Positions 17,014 to 25,513 of a stretch of 32,286 bases of DNA are shown here, piece after piece. Source of the DNA: an uncultured Blautia sp. (lineage in GTDB: Bacteria > Bacillota > Clostridia > Lachnospirales > Lachnospiraceae); contig CALIZJ010000234.1 in assembly GCA_938028845.1 (NCBI GenBank), positions 1 through 32,286 on the forward strand, read 5' to 3'. The notes under the pieces were generated by a model. It worked only from the letters and a program-made list of their open reading frames with translations. It did no database searches and was not told where the DNA came from. Each line of letters opens with the position of its first letter. Position 1 is the stretch's first letter. Position numbers and translations under genes: made by a program.

Positions 17014-17742
17014 TTACACCTCTCCTTCGTGAACCACGCACTGATATTCTCCACGATCTACCAGTTCTTTGATTCTTTTATATTCGTCTTCCTCTATGGG
17101 AACAAAGCGGATATAGTCTCCCGCCTCCACAAGGATCGGCACCTCTCTCTTTGGATCGTAGGTTTTTACGGGAGTCATTCCCATAAGCTGCCAGCCGCCT
17201 GGGGAATCCAAAGGATAAATTCCTGTCTGGGAGCCTCCGATTCCTACGCTGCCGGCATTGATCTTGATCCTTGGATTCGCGAGACGGGGAGTATGGATCC
17301 TTTCATCCAACCCGCCTAAATAACAAAATCCAGGCAGAAATCCCAGCATATAGATCAGATAATCTCTGGAAGAATGGATTTTTATCACTTCCTCCACAGA
17401 CAGCCCAGCATGCTCTGCGATGTTTTCTATATCAGGGCCATATTCTCCGCCGTAGCATACAGGAATTTCGAAAATTTTCTTTTTTTCCTCGCTGGATCTG
17501 ACATCCACTTTTACAAGGTTCTGCATTCTCTTCTTGATCTCGTCATAAGTGATCACACGGGGATCATAATTTACAAGAAGGGAGCAGAACGCAGGGATCA
17601 CATCCACTACACCTTCAATATGCTGTTCTTTCATCAGCTGGACGGTTGCTGTGATCTTCCTGTTGATCTCCGGGCTGATCTCCTTTCCGAACTCAACGAG
17701 AAGGGAGGAATCACCGGCTGTTAAAATTCTTATATTCTGCAT
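17014..17742 (-). CDS. pxpB: 5-oxoprolinase subunit PxpB (KipI / AHS1 family)
   Basis: 242 aa KipI/AHS1-family protein. The N-terminal half is the KipI N domain; the cyclophilin-like C-terminal half has LGFLPGFCYLGGLD and the hallmark TGIYPLDSPGGWQLMG. In B. subtilis the homologue KipI inhibits the sporulation kinase KinA, but with PxpA and PxpC the likely role is enzymatic. AGGAGAGAGAAG precedes the ATG. It is followed by pxpC with a one-base gap. An attenuator-like hairpin lies upstream between it and the transporter. Confidence 0.93.
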   Translation of the reverse strand: MQNIRILTAGDSSLLVEFGKEISPEINRKITATVQLMKEQHIEGVVDVIPAFCSLLVNYDPRVITYDEIKKRMQNLVKVDVRSSEEKKKIFEIPVCYGGEYGPDIENIAEHAGLSVEEVIKIHSSRDYLIYMLGFLPGFCYLGGLDERIHTPRLANPRIKINAGSVGIGGSQTGIYPLDSPGGWQLMGMTPVKTYDPKREVPILVEAGDYIRFVPIEEDEYKRIKELVDRGEYQCVVHEGEV

Positions 17743-17761
17743 CTTCTCTCTCCTATTGTAA

Positions 17762-17792
17762 AAAGGTGCAATCTTATAAGGATCACACCTTT
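17762..17792 (-). terminator. Intergenic hairpin between the transporter and pxpB
   Basis: On the minus strand AAAGGTG / CACCTTT and an inner ATC/GAT pair form a stem with a short mismatch, followed by TTTTT and then the pxpB ribosome site. It resembles a partial terminator or mRNA processing hairpin that would lower pxp expression relative to the transporter. Confidence 0.5.
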
Positions 17793-17823
17793 GTATTCGC
17801 CATATCCTGCGTAACTTTTATGT

Positions 17824-19038
17824 TTATGCAAACAGACTTCCTACGTTGGATACAAATGTAGTAATTCCCAGATAAGCAGCAAGGATAACTACAACAACAC
17901 CAAGGATCAAAAGCCACATGGGATGATGGTATGTATTGCCCATGATAGATTTCTTCTGGGAAGCGATCAGGCAGATCGCCAGTGTAATTGGAAGGATCAG
18001 TCCGTTTAACGCTCCTGCTACTACCAGAAGTGTGGCAGGGTTTCCAAGGATGAGCATGATCAATGTGGAAACTACGATGAATCCGATGATCACCCAGTTT
18101 TCATTTTTTTCAATGCTCTTATGGAAGGTCTTCAGGAAGGATACAGAAGTATAAGCCGCACCGATAATGGAGGTGATAGCTGCACAAAGAAGTACCAGTC
18201 CTGAGAAACGGTAACCGATCTGTCCGGCTCCTCTTAAGAAAGCGTCTGCCGCCGGATTTGCGGAATCCAGAGTCTCTCCTGACGCCATATGTACAACAAC
18301 GCCCAACACAGCAAGGAAAAGGAAAACTCGTACGATGGCTGCAATTACGATACCCATAACAGAGCTCTTATTGATTTCTTTTAAATTCTTTTCCCCGGTT
18401 ATACCTGCATCGATCAGACGATGTGCCCCTGCAAAGGTAATATATCCGCCAACTGTACCGCCAAGCAGAGTGATGATGGCTGGGAACAGTTTCGTTACTC
18501 CAGCAGAAGGAGCAAACGTATTTACAAGCGCATCTCCCAGAGGCGGTTTCACGATCACGATCACTACGAAAATTACCACGATCATAATTGCCCCCAGCAC
18601 CTTGGTGAGCGTATCCATAGCCGCTTTTGCATTTTTCACCAGGAATACTATAATAGCAAGACCGCCGGCAAGGACATAGCCTACCTTCGTAGGAATTCCC
18701 AAAAGGGTATTGAATCCCAACGCGCCTCCGCCTACATTACCAATGTTAAATACAAGGCCTCCTAATACAATCATAAACGCAACCACATATCCCAATCCAG
18801 GAAGAACTTTATTCGCCACATCCTGACCGCGCAGCCCGCTGGTACAAAGTACTCTCCAGATATTCATCTGGGCGATTGCTGACAAAATAATAGAAAACAG
18901 GATAACAAAGCCGAAGCTTGCCTGGTAATCCCCTGTGAATTTTGCCGTTTGTGTCAAAAAGCCCGGTCCGATCGCTGAGGTTGCCATCAGGAATGCCGCT
19001 CCTAAAAGGGCTCCTCCGCCTTTTTTCTTTTCACTCAT
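17824..19038 (-). CDS. Nramp-fold transporter (YcsG-like) with non-canonical ion sites
   Basis: 404 aa, about 11 membrane segments, Nramp/SLC11 superfamily, similar in context to B. subtilis YcsG, which sits in the kip/ycs operon. In true Nramp metal transporters TM1 has DPGN and TM6 MPH. Here TM1 reads IGPGFLTQ (residues 23-30; no Asp) and TM6 reads GGYITFAGAHRLID (about 197-210; no Met-Pro-His). Mn/Fe transport of the standard kind is therefore unlikely, and an organic substrate such as 5-oxoproline, or a different ion, is more plausible. It is the first gene of the pxp operon, with two promoters before it and a clean AAGGAGG before the ATG. Confidence 0.85.
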   Translation of the reverse strand: MSEKKKGGGALLGAAFLMATSAIGPGFLTQTAKFTGDYQASFGFVILFSIILSAIAQMNIWRVLCTSGLRGQDVANKVLPGLGYVVAFMIVLGGLVFNIGNVGGGALGFNTLLGIPTKVGYVLAGGLAIIVFLVKNAKAAMDTLTKVLGAIMIVVIFVVIVIVKPPLGDALVNTFAPSAGVTKLFPAIITLLGGTVGGYITFAGAHRLIDAGITGEKNLKEINKSSVMGIVIAAIVRVFLFLAVLGVVVHMASGETLDSANPAADAFLRGAGQIGYRFSGLVLLCAAITSIIGAAYTSVSFLKTFHKSIEKNENWVIIGFIVVSTLIMLILGNPATLLVVAGALNGLILPITLAICLIASQKKSIMGNTYHHPMWLLILGVVVVILAAYLGITTFVSNVGSLFA

Positions 19039-19069
19039 GTTTTTTACCTCCTTGTAATTCTTTCCTTTT

Positions 19070-19098
19070 ATTATACTTAAAATTTTTCTTTACAACAA
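19070..19098 (-). promoter_or_regulatory. Promoter P1 of the transporter-pxp-acc operon
   Basis: Minus strand TTGTTG (19098-19093) and TATAAT (19075-19070), 17 bases apart. The start is expected about 7 bases past the -10, giving a short leader of about 25 bases before the transporter ATG at 19038. Confidence 0.72.
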
Positions 19099-19140
19099 GC
19101 CATTTGGCAAAATGTTGCAAATATTTAAGCATCCCGTAAT

Positions 19141-19169
19141 ATAATACCACAAATATGCTGATTAACCAA
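19141..19169 (-). promoter_or_regulatory. Candidate second promoter P2 of the transporter-pxp-acc operon
   Basis: Minus strand TTGGTT (19169-19164) and TATTAT (19146-19141), 17 bases apart. It would give a leader about 70 bases longer than P1. The boxes are weaker than P1, so this is a candidate only. Confidence 0.45.
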
Positions 19170-19253
19170 GTAAAATTTTAATGCGTTAAACTATAAACTG
19201 CCTAAAAAACCAGCTTAAAAGTAAGCAATATGCCTGTTTGCGGAACAAACAAA

Positions 19254-19280
19254 AGAGCGTCCTCTTTTTTCGGACGCCCT
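19254..19280 (-). terminator. Terminator of glyA
   Basis: On the minus strand AGGGCGTCC and GGACGCTCT form a 9-bp stem (one G-U pair) around a GAAAAAAGA loop, followed by TTTTGTTTG. It lies 32 bases after the glyA stop and separates glyA from the downstream transporter operon. Confidence 0.8.
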
Positions 19281-19311
19281 TGTCTGTTTTTTACATTTAC
19301 TTCATAATTTA

Positions 19312-20550
19312 TTAACCAATCAGAGGATATTTATCTGTGAGGGATTTTACCAGGGCCTTTGCCTGTTCTTTATTTTCCCTGCTCTTAAGCATAAGAGAGA
19401 TTGCTTCTGCAATCGTATCCATATCTTCCGGCATCATGCCTCTGGAGGTTACTGCAGGTGTTCCAAGACGTACGCCGCTTGTAACGAAAGGAGACTGCGG
19501 GTCATTTGGAATGGCATTTTTATTGCAGGTGATATTAACTTCATCCAGAAGGTTTTCCATCTCTTTACCTGTTACATTAAGATTTCTTAAATCCACCAGC
19601 ATCAGATGGTTATCCGTGCCGCCGGAAACGATATCCACGCCGCGCTTTTTCAGCCCTTCACACAAAGCCTTGGCATTTTCTACTACCAGGCGTGCGTATT
19701 CTTTAAATTCCGGCTGCAGCGCTTCTTTTAGGCAAACTGCTTTTGCTGCGATCACATGCATGAGAGGTCCGCCCTGAATACCTGGGAAAACTGCTTTGTT
19801 AAAGTTGAATTTCTTTGCGTTTTCCGCACTGCTTAAGATCAGTCCGCCGCGGGGCCCGCGCAGGGTCTTATGAGTAGTAGTGGTTACTACATCTGCATAA
19901 GGAATGGGACTTGGGTGCTGTCCGCCGGCCACAAGGCCTGCAATGTGCGCCATATCCACCATCAGATAAGCGCCTACCTCGTCTGCGATTTCCCTGAATC
20001 TTTTAAAATCTATGGTTCTGGCATAAGCGCTGGCTCCGGCAATGATCATTTTCGGTTTACATTCCTTAGCGATCTCAAGAACTTTATCATAGTCGATAAA
20101 GCCTTCATCGTTTACTCCATATGCAACTGCGTTGAAATATGTTCCGGACATGTTTGCAGGGCTTCCATGGGTGAGATGTCCTCCGTGATTTAAGTTCATG
20201 CCAAGAACCGTATCTCCCGGCTTAAGCATGGCAAAAAATACCGCCATATTTGCCTGTGCACCGGAGTGAGGCTGAACATTTGCATATTCGCAGCCAAAAA
20301 GTTTTTTCGCACGTTCAATAGCTAAGGACTCTACTTCGTCCACGCACGCGCAGCCTCCATAAAATCTTTTTCCCGGATACCCTTCCGCGTATTTATTTGT
20401 AAGAGGGCTTCCCATAGAAGCCATCACCGCTTTACTAACCCAGTTTTCAGAAGCTATCAATTCAATATGTGAGTTCTGCCGTCTCACTTCCGCCTCGATC
20501 AGATCTGCAATCTCTTTATCAACCTGCTCGATTTCCTCTAATGAATACAT
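19312..20550 (-). CDS. glyA: Serine hydroxymethyltransferase
   Basis: PLP enzyme converting serine and tetrahydrofolate to glycine and 5,10-methylene-THF; 412 aa, normal length. ELIASEN (residues 30-36) is the family N-terminal signature, and the PLP lysine is K228 in VTTTTHKTLRGPRGG. AGGAGG is 7 bases before the ATG. It appears monocistronic: it has its own consensus promoter upstream (20627-20655) and terminator downstream. The 5' leader holds a perfect hairpin (20587-20609). Confidence 0.97.
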   Translation of the reverse strand: MYSLEEIEQVDKEIADLIEAEVRRQNSHIELIASENWVSKAVMASMGSPLTNKYAEGYPGKRFYGGCACVDEVESLAIERAKKLFGCEYANVQPHSGAQANMAVFFAMLKPGDTVLGMNLNHGGHLTHGSPANMSGTYFNAVAYGVNDEGFIDYDKVLEIAKECKPKMIIAGASAYARTIDFKRFREIADEVGAYLMVDMAHIAGLVAGGQHPSPIPYADVVTTTTHKTLRGPRGGLILSSAENAKKFNFNKAVFPGIQGGPLMHVIAAKAVCLKEALQPEFKEYARLVVENAKALCEGLKKRGVDIVSGGTDNHLMLVDLRNLNVTGKEMENLLDEVNITCNKNAIPNDPQSPFVTSGVRLGTPAVTSRGMMPEDMDTIAEAISLMLKSRENKEQAKALVKSLTDKYPLIG

Positions 20551-20586
20551 AATTCATCCTCCTAGAATCTATTATCAGTGCCGGAC

Positions 20587-20609
20587 AAGGGGAAAGGTAG
20601 TTTCCCCTT
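20587..20609 (-). ncRNA. Hairpin in the glyA 5' leader
   Basis: Perfect 9-bp arms AAGGGGAAA and TTTCCCCTT around a 5-base loop, within the leader between the glyA promoter and its ribosome site. No U-tract follows and it does not look like a known glycine or THF riboswitch. It may stabilise the mRNA or bind a regulator. Confidence 0.5.
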
Positions 20610-20626
20610 TCTTTTGACCTTCCTCG

Positions 20627-20655
20627 ATTATACATGATTCCCCCGCACGTGTCAA
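20627..20655 (-). promoter_or_regulatory. glyA promoter
   Basis: Perfect TTGACA (20655-20650) and TATAAT (20632-20627) on the minus strand, exactly 17 bases apart. The mRNA starts near 20620, giving a leader of about 70 bases. Confidence 0.88.
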
Positions 20656-20753
20656 TTCACAAAAGACATTTGTCCGTCTCTCAAAAATTTTTTTATTCTT
20701 TTCTGCAATTTTACCCGTTTTTTTTCCGTAGCAGCAAAAATTATATTTTCTTT

Positions 20754-20782
20754 TTGACTAATGGTCCCATATCTGTTTTAAT
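20754..20782 (+). promoter_or_regulatory. Promoter of the alcohol dehydrogenase gene
   Basis: TTGACT (20754-20759) and TTTAAT (20777-20782) are separated by 17 bases on the plus strand, divergent from glyA. The ribosome site GAAGGAG lies just before the ATG at 20829. The A/T-rich stretch between the two promoters (20656-20753) shows no gene. Confidence 0.6.
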
Positions 20783-20828
20783 GTAAGAAGAAAAGAATTT
20801 TGCATATGTACGTGAAGGAGCATTTACT

Positions 20829-22013
20829 ATGAGAAATTTTGAATATTACACACCCACCAGGGTAATCTTTGGAAAAGATACCCACCTGCAGACCGGTTCT
20901 CTTTTAAAAGAACAGAACTGCAAAAAAGTATTGATCCATTACGGCGGCGGGAGCGCCGTACGTTCCGGACTTCTGGATGAAATAAAAAACAGTCTGGACG
21001 AGGCCGGCATTTCATACATAACGCTTGGAGGCGTTGTCCCAAACCCCCGTCTTTCAAAGGTACGGGAAGGGATTGAACTATGTAAAAAAGAAGGGGTGGA
21101 CTTTCTCCTTGCCGTAGGCGGCGGGAGTGTCATTGATTCCTGCAAAGCCATCGGCTACGGCGTTGCTAACCCCCAGACAGACGTATGGAATTTTTTCCTG
21201 AAAACAGAAACACCGAAAGCCTGTCTTCCTGTAGGCGTGGTTCTTACCATCGCCGCTTCCGGAAGCGAAATGAGCAATTCCTGTGTGCTTACCAACGAAG
21301 ATGGCTGGCAGAAACGGGGAAGCATAAAGTCTGACCTGTGCCGTCCTAAGTTCGCAATTTTAAATCCCCGCCTTACCTACTCTCTGTCCCAGTACCAGAC
21401 AGAAAGCGGCTGTGTGGACATTCTTATGCACACTATGGAACGGTATTTCGTAAATATCGAGACCATGGAAATGACGGACAGCATCAGCGAAGCCCTTATG
21501 CAGACGGTAATTTATAACGCCCGTATCCTTATGAAAGAGCCAGGGAACTATAATGCCCGGGCGGAAATCATGTGGGCGGGAAGCCTTTCCCACAACGGCC
21601 TTACCGGATGCGGCACTGCCGGAGGAGACTGGGCCTGCCACCAGCTCGCCCATGAGCTGGGCGGCAAGTATGATGCAGCCCACGGGGCTGCCCTTGCCGC
21701 TGTCTGGGGCAGCTGGGCACGGTATGTTTACCAGGAAAACCCGGAACGCTTTGCCCAGTTCGCCACCAATGTATTTGACATCCCTTACAGCACAGACTTT
21801 GAACAGACTGCCCTTTTAGGGATCGAGGCCATGGAAGCATTTTTCCGCTCTGTGGATATGCCTACAAACCTTCACGAGCTTGGTCTTGACCTTACCGATG
21901 AGCAGCTTCACGAACTTGCTTTTGGATGCAGCTACGAAGACACCCGCACCATCGGGGTATTCAAGCAGTTAAACCGAAAAGATATGGAAAAAATCTATCA
22001 GATGGCAAGATAA
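20829..22013 (+). CDS. Iron-containing alcohol dehydrogenase (BdhA/YugJ-like)
   Basis: 394 aa group III alcohol dehydrogenase, NAD(P)H-dependent, reducing aldehydes such as butanal or acting on a related carbonyl. The nucleotide-binding GGGS motif is at residues 97-100. Predicted metal ligands, by spacing to the family, are D197, H201, H271 and H285 (in CVDILMH, CHQLAHE and DAAHGAALA), all intact. It is a single gene divergent from glyA. It ends 8 bases from the convergent yesN-like stop with no visible terminator. The actual substrate cannot be decided from sequence. Confidence 0.92.
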   Translation: MRNFEYYTPTRVIFGKDTHLQTGSLLKEQNCKKVLIHYGGGSAVRSGLLDEIKNSLDEAGISYITLGGVVPNPRLSKVREGIELCKKEGVDFLLAVGGGSVIDSCKAIGYGVANPQTDVWNFFLKTETPKACLPVGVVLTIAASGSEMSNSCVLTNEDGWQKRGSIKSDLCRPKFAILNPRLTYSLSQYQTESGCVDILMHTMERYFVNIETMEMTDSISEALMQTVIYNARILMKEPGNYNARAEIMWAGSLSHNGLTGCGTAGGDWACHQLAHELGGKYDAAHGAALAAVWGSWARYVYQENPERFAQFATNVFDIPYSTDFEQTALLGIEAMEAFFRSVDMPTNLHELGLDLTDEQLHELAFGCSYEDTRTIGVFKQLNRKDMEKIYQMAR

Positions 22014-22021
22014 AACCACTG

Positions 22022-23539
22022 TTATTTTTCCATCATACGATATTCTTTAGGGGTCACTCCGGTGGCCTCTTTGAATATACGGCTGAAATAATGCTGGTCT
22101 GTAAATCCTAAGGTCTCGCTGATCTCCCGCACAGACAATTCCTTGTTTTTCAACATTTCCCTGGCATCCGCCATCCGAAGGGAATTGATCAGCTTAATGG
22201 GCGTCTGCCCTTTCAGCTTCTTAAAAAGCCGGGTCATATAGGAATGGTTAAAATGGTATTTTGCCGCCAGTTCTGAAAGATTGATCGCCTCTGTATAATG
22301 CTTGCGGATGTATACATCCATCTGCTGGATCGCCTCTTCGATCTCTGAAGGAACCTCCTGATTCTTTTTCACCCATCCGGAAAGCTCCTGGGCGATCAAA
22401 AGGGCAGAATTTTCCAAATCTCTTCCCATTTCCAGGGTTTCAAACACATTCTGGAACATTTTTTCATAATCTTCTTCTGAAAAATAAAGATTCTGCTGAA
22501 GCAAAAGAAGGATCTGATGGAGCATCTTTTCCACCCACTGCTGGGGACAGGCGCTTTTCTCCCATTCTTCAAACAACTGAAGAAGCATTTTATTCATTCC
22601 GGAAGTATTGCCGGAATTCAGCATTGTCTGCAAATGGTTCTGGGAAACCGCAGACAAAACTGCCGGCGCCTGCTCTTTTGTCTCTGTTTTGTCAGAAAAC
22701 AGCCCGGAGTGACCGATTCTTAAATTACCAAACAAACTCTGCCTTTCCAGCCGGAATGCCTCATGAAGCTGCCCCCAGGGGACTTCCTCCTCCATATAAG
22801 AAATATTTACTTCCATATCCGAGAAACGGTTTTTGCCCTCTTTTAACAGGAACTCTGCTGTATCTTTTATATCCCCGCATCCTTCCCCAAGCAAAACGTA
22901 CACATTTGCCATTTCTTTAAACACATAAAAACTGTTTCCTACAGGACAAACCATTTCCATTATCTCTTTCCAGTCCTGTTCCCTTTCTATGTCTGCCTGG
23001 TATTTTGCACGCAGCCTGAGATTCCCGGTACATGCCATAAACATCCCAAAAGACTTGTTTTGCAGGTACTGCTTAAGATCCTCGTCCATCTCTAAAGGAT
23101 ACGCCCTGTGAAGCTGTGCCTCTATTATGGAATTTGCCTTTTGAGAAGAACGGATCAGCACCTTTTCTTCCAGTTTCTTTAAGGTTTTTTCCAATTCATC
23201 TATTCGTATTGGTTTTAAAAGATAATCGCACACGCCGTAGACAATGGCTTTCCGGGCATACTCAAAGTCGTCATAACCGCTTACGATCACTACCAGGATA
23301 AAGGGATACCGCTCCTTTAAAATCTCTGTAAGGCGAAGGCCGTCCATAATAGGCATTCGTATATCTGTAAAAACCACATCCGGCGGATCTTTCTCTATAA
23401 GCGTAAGGGCATCCTGTCCGTTATAGGCACTCCCCGCCACAGAAAAAGCGGAATTGGTCTGCGTGATCTTCTTTTCGATATTTTTCAGCAGAAGGACTTC
23501 GTCTTCTACCACAATGGTTTTGATCTTCCTGTTTTTCAT
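22022..23539 (-). CDS. AraC-type response regulator (YesN-like)
   Basis: 505 aa. The N-terminal receiver has E12/D13, phosphoacceptor D59 in VVFTDIRMPIMDG, and a lysine in YLLKPIRI. A long, poorly conserved middle region (about 130-395) is typical for YesN-like regulators. A C-terminal pair of AraC helix-turn-helix motifs (about 405-505) contains INLSELAAKYHFNHSYMTRLFKKL and SVREISETLGFTDQHYFSRIFKEATGVTPKEYR. The start overlaps the end of the kinase gene by 4 bases. It most likely activates the divergent sugar ABC operon. Confidence 0.93.
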   Translation of the reverse strand: MKNRKIKTIVVEDEVLLLKNIEKKITQTNSAFSVAGSAYNGQDALTLIEKDPPDVVFTDIRMPIMDGLRLTEILKERYPFILVVIVSGYDDFEYARKAIVYGVCDYLLKPIRIDELEKTLKKLEEKVLIRSSQKANSIIEAQLHRAYPLEMDEDLKQYLQNKSFGMFMACTGNLRLRAKYQADIEREQDWKEIMEMVCPVGNSFYVFKEMANVYVLLGEGCGDIKDTAEFLLKEGKNRFSDMEVNISYMEEEVPWGQLHEAFRLERQSLFGNLRIGHSGLFSDKTETKEQAPAVLSAVSQNHLQTMLNSGNTSGMNKMLLQLFEEWEKSACPQQWVEKMLHQILLLLQQNLYFSEEDYEKMFQNVFETLEMGRDLENSALLIAQELSGWVKKNQEVPSEIEEAIQQMDVYIRKHYTEAINLSELAAKYHFNHSYMTRLFKKLKGQTPIKLINSLRMADAREMLKNKELSVREISETLGFTDQHYFSRIFKEATGVTPKEYRMMEK

Positions 23540-25332
23540 TTGTCCAAAGGACCTCCTATTGTTATTTGTGCGCCTCCGTCCTGACGGTTTCCCAGCTTAA
23601 AAAACATACGTTTTCCATAAAGGAGCCACAGGCGGAGATAAAGGTTTAGGATTCCCATTCCATTTACCTCAAGTTCCGGTATCTGCCTGCTCTCGTCTGA
23701 GATACCTTTTGCTTCTTCCCAAAAACTGTTCAGATATTCTTCTGTAAATCCAGTACCGTTATCCTTTACCATCAGATACCAGTATCCGTCCCTGCACTCC
23801 CCATGGATCTCTATCACCCATGGAGGCGTAACATTTAATCCATATTTCACGCTGTTTTCCACAAGAGGCTGGATCATTAATTTCGGTACTTTGATCCCGC
23901 GCATTTCCTCTGGGATATCTATAGCAAACTGGATACGCTCCTCATATTTTACCTTGATCAGATTCATATAGGAAACGGTATGTTTTATTTCTTCCTCTAT
24001 TGTCACCATAGCGCCGGCGCCTGATGCAATGTACCTTAACAGCATAGACAGGTCATCGCACATTTTTATCACTTTTTCATTCTCTCCGTCCTCCGCCAGA
24101 ATACTGATGGACGACAGGGTATTATATAGAAAATGCGGATTCATCTGGGACTGCAGAGCAAGCATCTGTGCGTTTACTGCCTGGGTGCGCGCATCGATGG
24201 TATTCTGAAGAGAATTTTGCAGGTTTTCTTTCATCTCTCCAAAAGAATGATAAAGGGATGCCAGCTCCCGGTAACTGTTTTTATATTCCGGAAGTTCAAA
24301 TTTTTCCAGATGATTCAGATCCAAAGAGCAGACCGTCTGTTCCAGTTTCCGTATGGGCGTGGAAAGTCCTGCTGCAATACGGTTCGTAAGGATCAGCATC
24401 AAAACCAGCACAAGAACAGAGGCAGCTATGATCATCTGCTGAAAGGAAAAAAAGGCGGCAAACAGATCCCGTTCTGCTTCTGAGACGATTACCGTCCATT
24501 CTGTAAAAGCGGACGAATTTATGACAAATAATATAGGAGCATTGCTGCTGTTTACCGTTCTGTATAATTTTCCGCTTTCCTGACCCTCACTTTTAAGAAA
24601 ATCCTGTATGTAGTTTTCTGTTTCCGCCGGCACCTCATCCCCGTACGGATAAATCCTTTCGCCCGCATGGTTATAAACAAAAATCTTTTTCTTATCCTTT
24701 TGATTATGAATGGCATCTGCAATTTTATTCTCAATATAAGAATACTCCATCTGCAGTTCCAAAATGGCTGTCTCTTTCACAGGATTTTCCGGTGCGAACG
24801 CCCTGACAAGGGATAAGACCGGCTCAGATACCGTATTCAGTTCAGGAATCCGCGGGGCAAGGAGGAGTTTTTTTCCATGTATTTCAAGAGCCGGCTCCAC
24901 CCATGGAACGCCGGTGATACTCTCCGGCTCCTGGTATTTAAATATGCTGGTATCTCCTACGTGGATAAATCTTCCCGACATATCAAACATATTTAACTTC
25001 AGATGATCGAAAGACAGCCGGATAATATCAAATAAAGCATTTGAAAAATCATTTTTATGATAATAAGAATCTGCATCTCCGGAATAATTATCCTCAAGAA
25101 ATAAAGCCCGAAGCTGCCTGGAATCCACGATCCTCTTAGAAAGCTGATCCATCTGCTCCACTTGGGTGTCTAAAAGCGTAGAAATATTATCACAGTCCGC
25201 CTGCAGTTCCCCCTGTGCATTGGAACGGAATTCGTTTCCCATGATATGATACAAAAGGAGCATGAACACAGCGCTTAAGGAAAAGATCAAAAGCGCATAT
25301 CTCCAAAACAATTTAAAATGAAGTGATCTCAT
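23536..25332 (-). CDS. Sensor histidine kinase (YesM-like, LytS/HPK7 type)
   Basis: 598 aa. Membrane segments lie at about residues 10-30 and 295-317, enclosing a dCache-like extracellular sensor of about 260 residues. A HAMP region and coiled coil follow, then the His_kinase domain with phosphoacceptor H400 in QMNPHFLYNTLSS, and an ATPase domain with QPLVENSVKYG and DNGTGF. The frame is open from a TTG at 25338, but the ATG at 25332 has GGAG at better spacing. It precedes the response regulator and is divergent from the ABC operon, as is common for YesMN systems that sense external saccharides. Confidence 0.92.
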   Translation of the reverse strand: MRSLHFKLFWRYALLIFSLSAVFMLLLYHIMGNEFRSNAQGELQADCDNISTLLDTQVEQMDQLSKRIVDSRQLRALFLEDNYSGDADSYYHKNDFSNALFDIIRLSFDHLKLNMFDMSGRFIHVGDTSIFKYQEPESITGVPWVEPALEIHGKKLLLAPRIPELNTVSEPVLSLVRAFAPENPVKETAILELQMEYSYIENKIADAIHNQKDKKKIFVYNHAGERIYPYGDEVPAETENYIQDFLKSEGQESGKLYRTVNSSNAPILFVINSSAFTEWTVIVSEAERDLFAAFFSFQQMIIAASVLVLVLMLILTNRIAAGLSTPIRKLEQTVCSLDLNHLEKFELPEYKNSYRELASLYHSFGEMKENLQNSLQNTIDARTQAVNAQMLALQSQMNPHFLYNTLSSISILAEDGENEKVIKMCDDLSMLLRYIASGAGAMVTIEEEIKHTVSYMNLIKVKYEERIQFAIDIPEEMRGIKVPKLMIQPLVENSVKYGLNVTPPWVIEIHGECRDGYWYLMVKDNGTGFTEEYLNSFWEEAKGISDESRQIPELEVNGMGILNLYLRLWLLYGKRMFFKLGNRQDGGAQITIGGPLDK

Positions 25333-25364
25333 AGACAATTTTCTCCGTCTTTTTGATTCCTTTA

Positions 25365-25393
25365 ATTATAGTCGAAAGGTACAAATCATTCAA
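25365..25393 (-). promoter_or_regulatory. Promoter of the yesM-yesN pair
   Basis: Minus strand TTGAAT (25393-25388) and TATAAT (25370-25365), 17 bases apart. The mRNA begins about 25 bases before the ATG. It drives both two-component genes. Confidence 0.72.
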
Positions 25394-25470
25394 GGAGCAA
25401 TTCATAGCTGGTACAAAAAATGCACAAGAGGAAGTTGATTTTGTTTAAAGATTTTCGCAAAACAAACAAT

Positions 25471-25476
25471 TATAAT
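25471..25476 (+). promoter_or_regulatory. -10 box of the ABC sugar operon, without a clear -35
   Basis: A perfect TATAAT lies 38 bases before the binding-protein ATG, but the hexamer 17 bases upstream is AAGATT, a poor -35. This suits a promoter that needs an activator, most likely the YesN-like regulator encoded divergently. AGGAGG precedes the ATG. Confidence 0.55.
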
Positions 25477-25513
25477 AATTTCATCAAAGCAAATCGTGTA
25501 AGGAGGATACGAT

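Noticed and set aside
20551..20828. Possible glycine or THF riboswitch before glyA
   Set aside because: Only a simple hairpin is visible; the conserved cores of those riboswitches are not present in the short leader.
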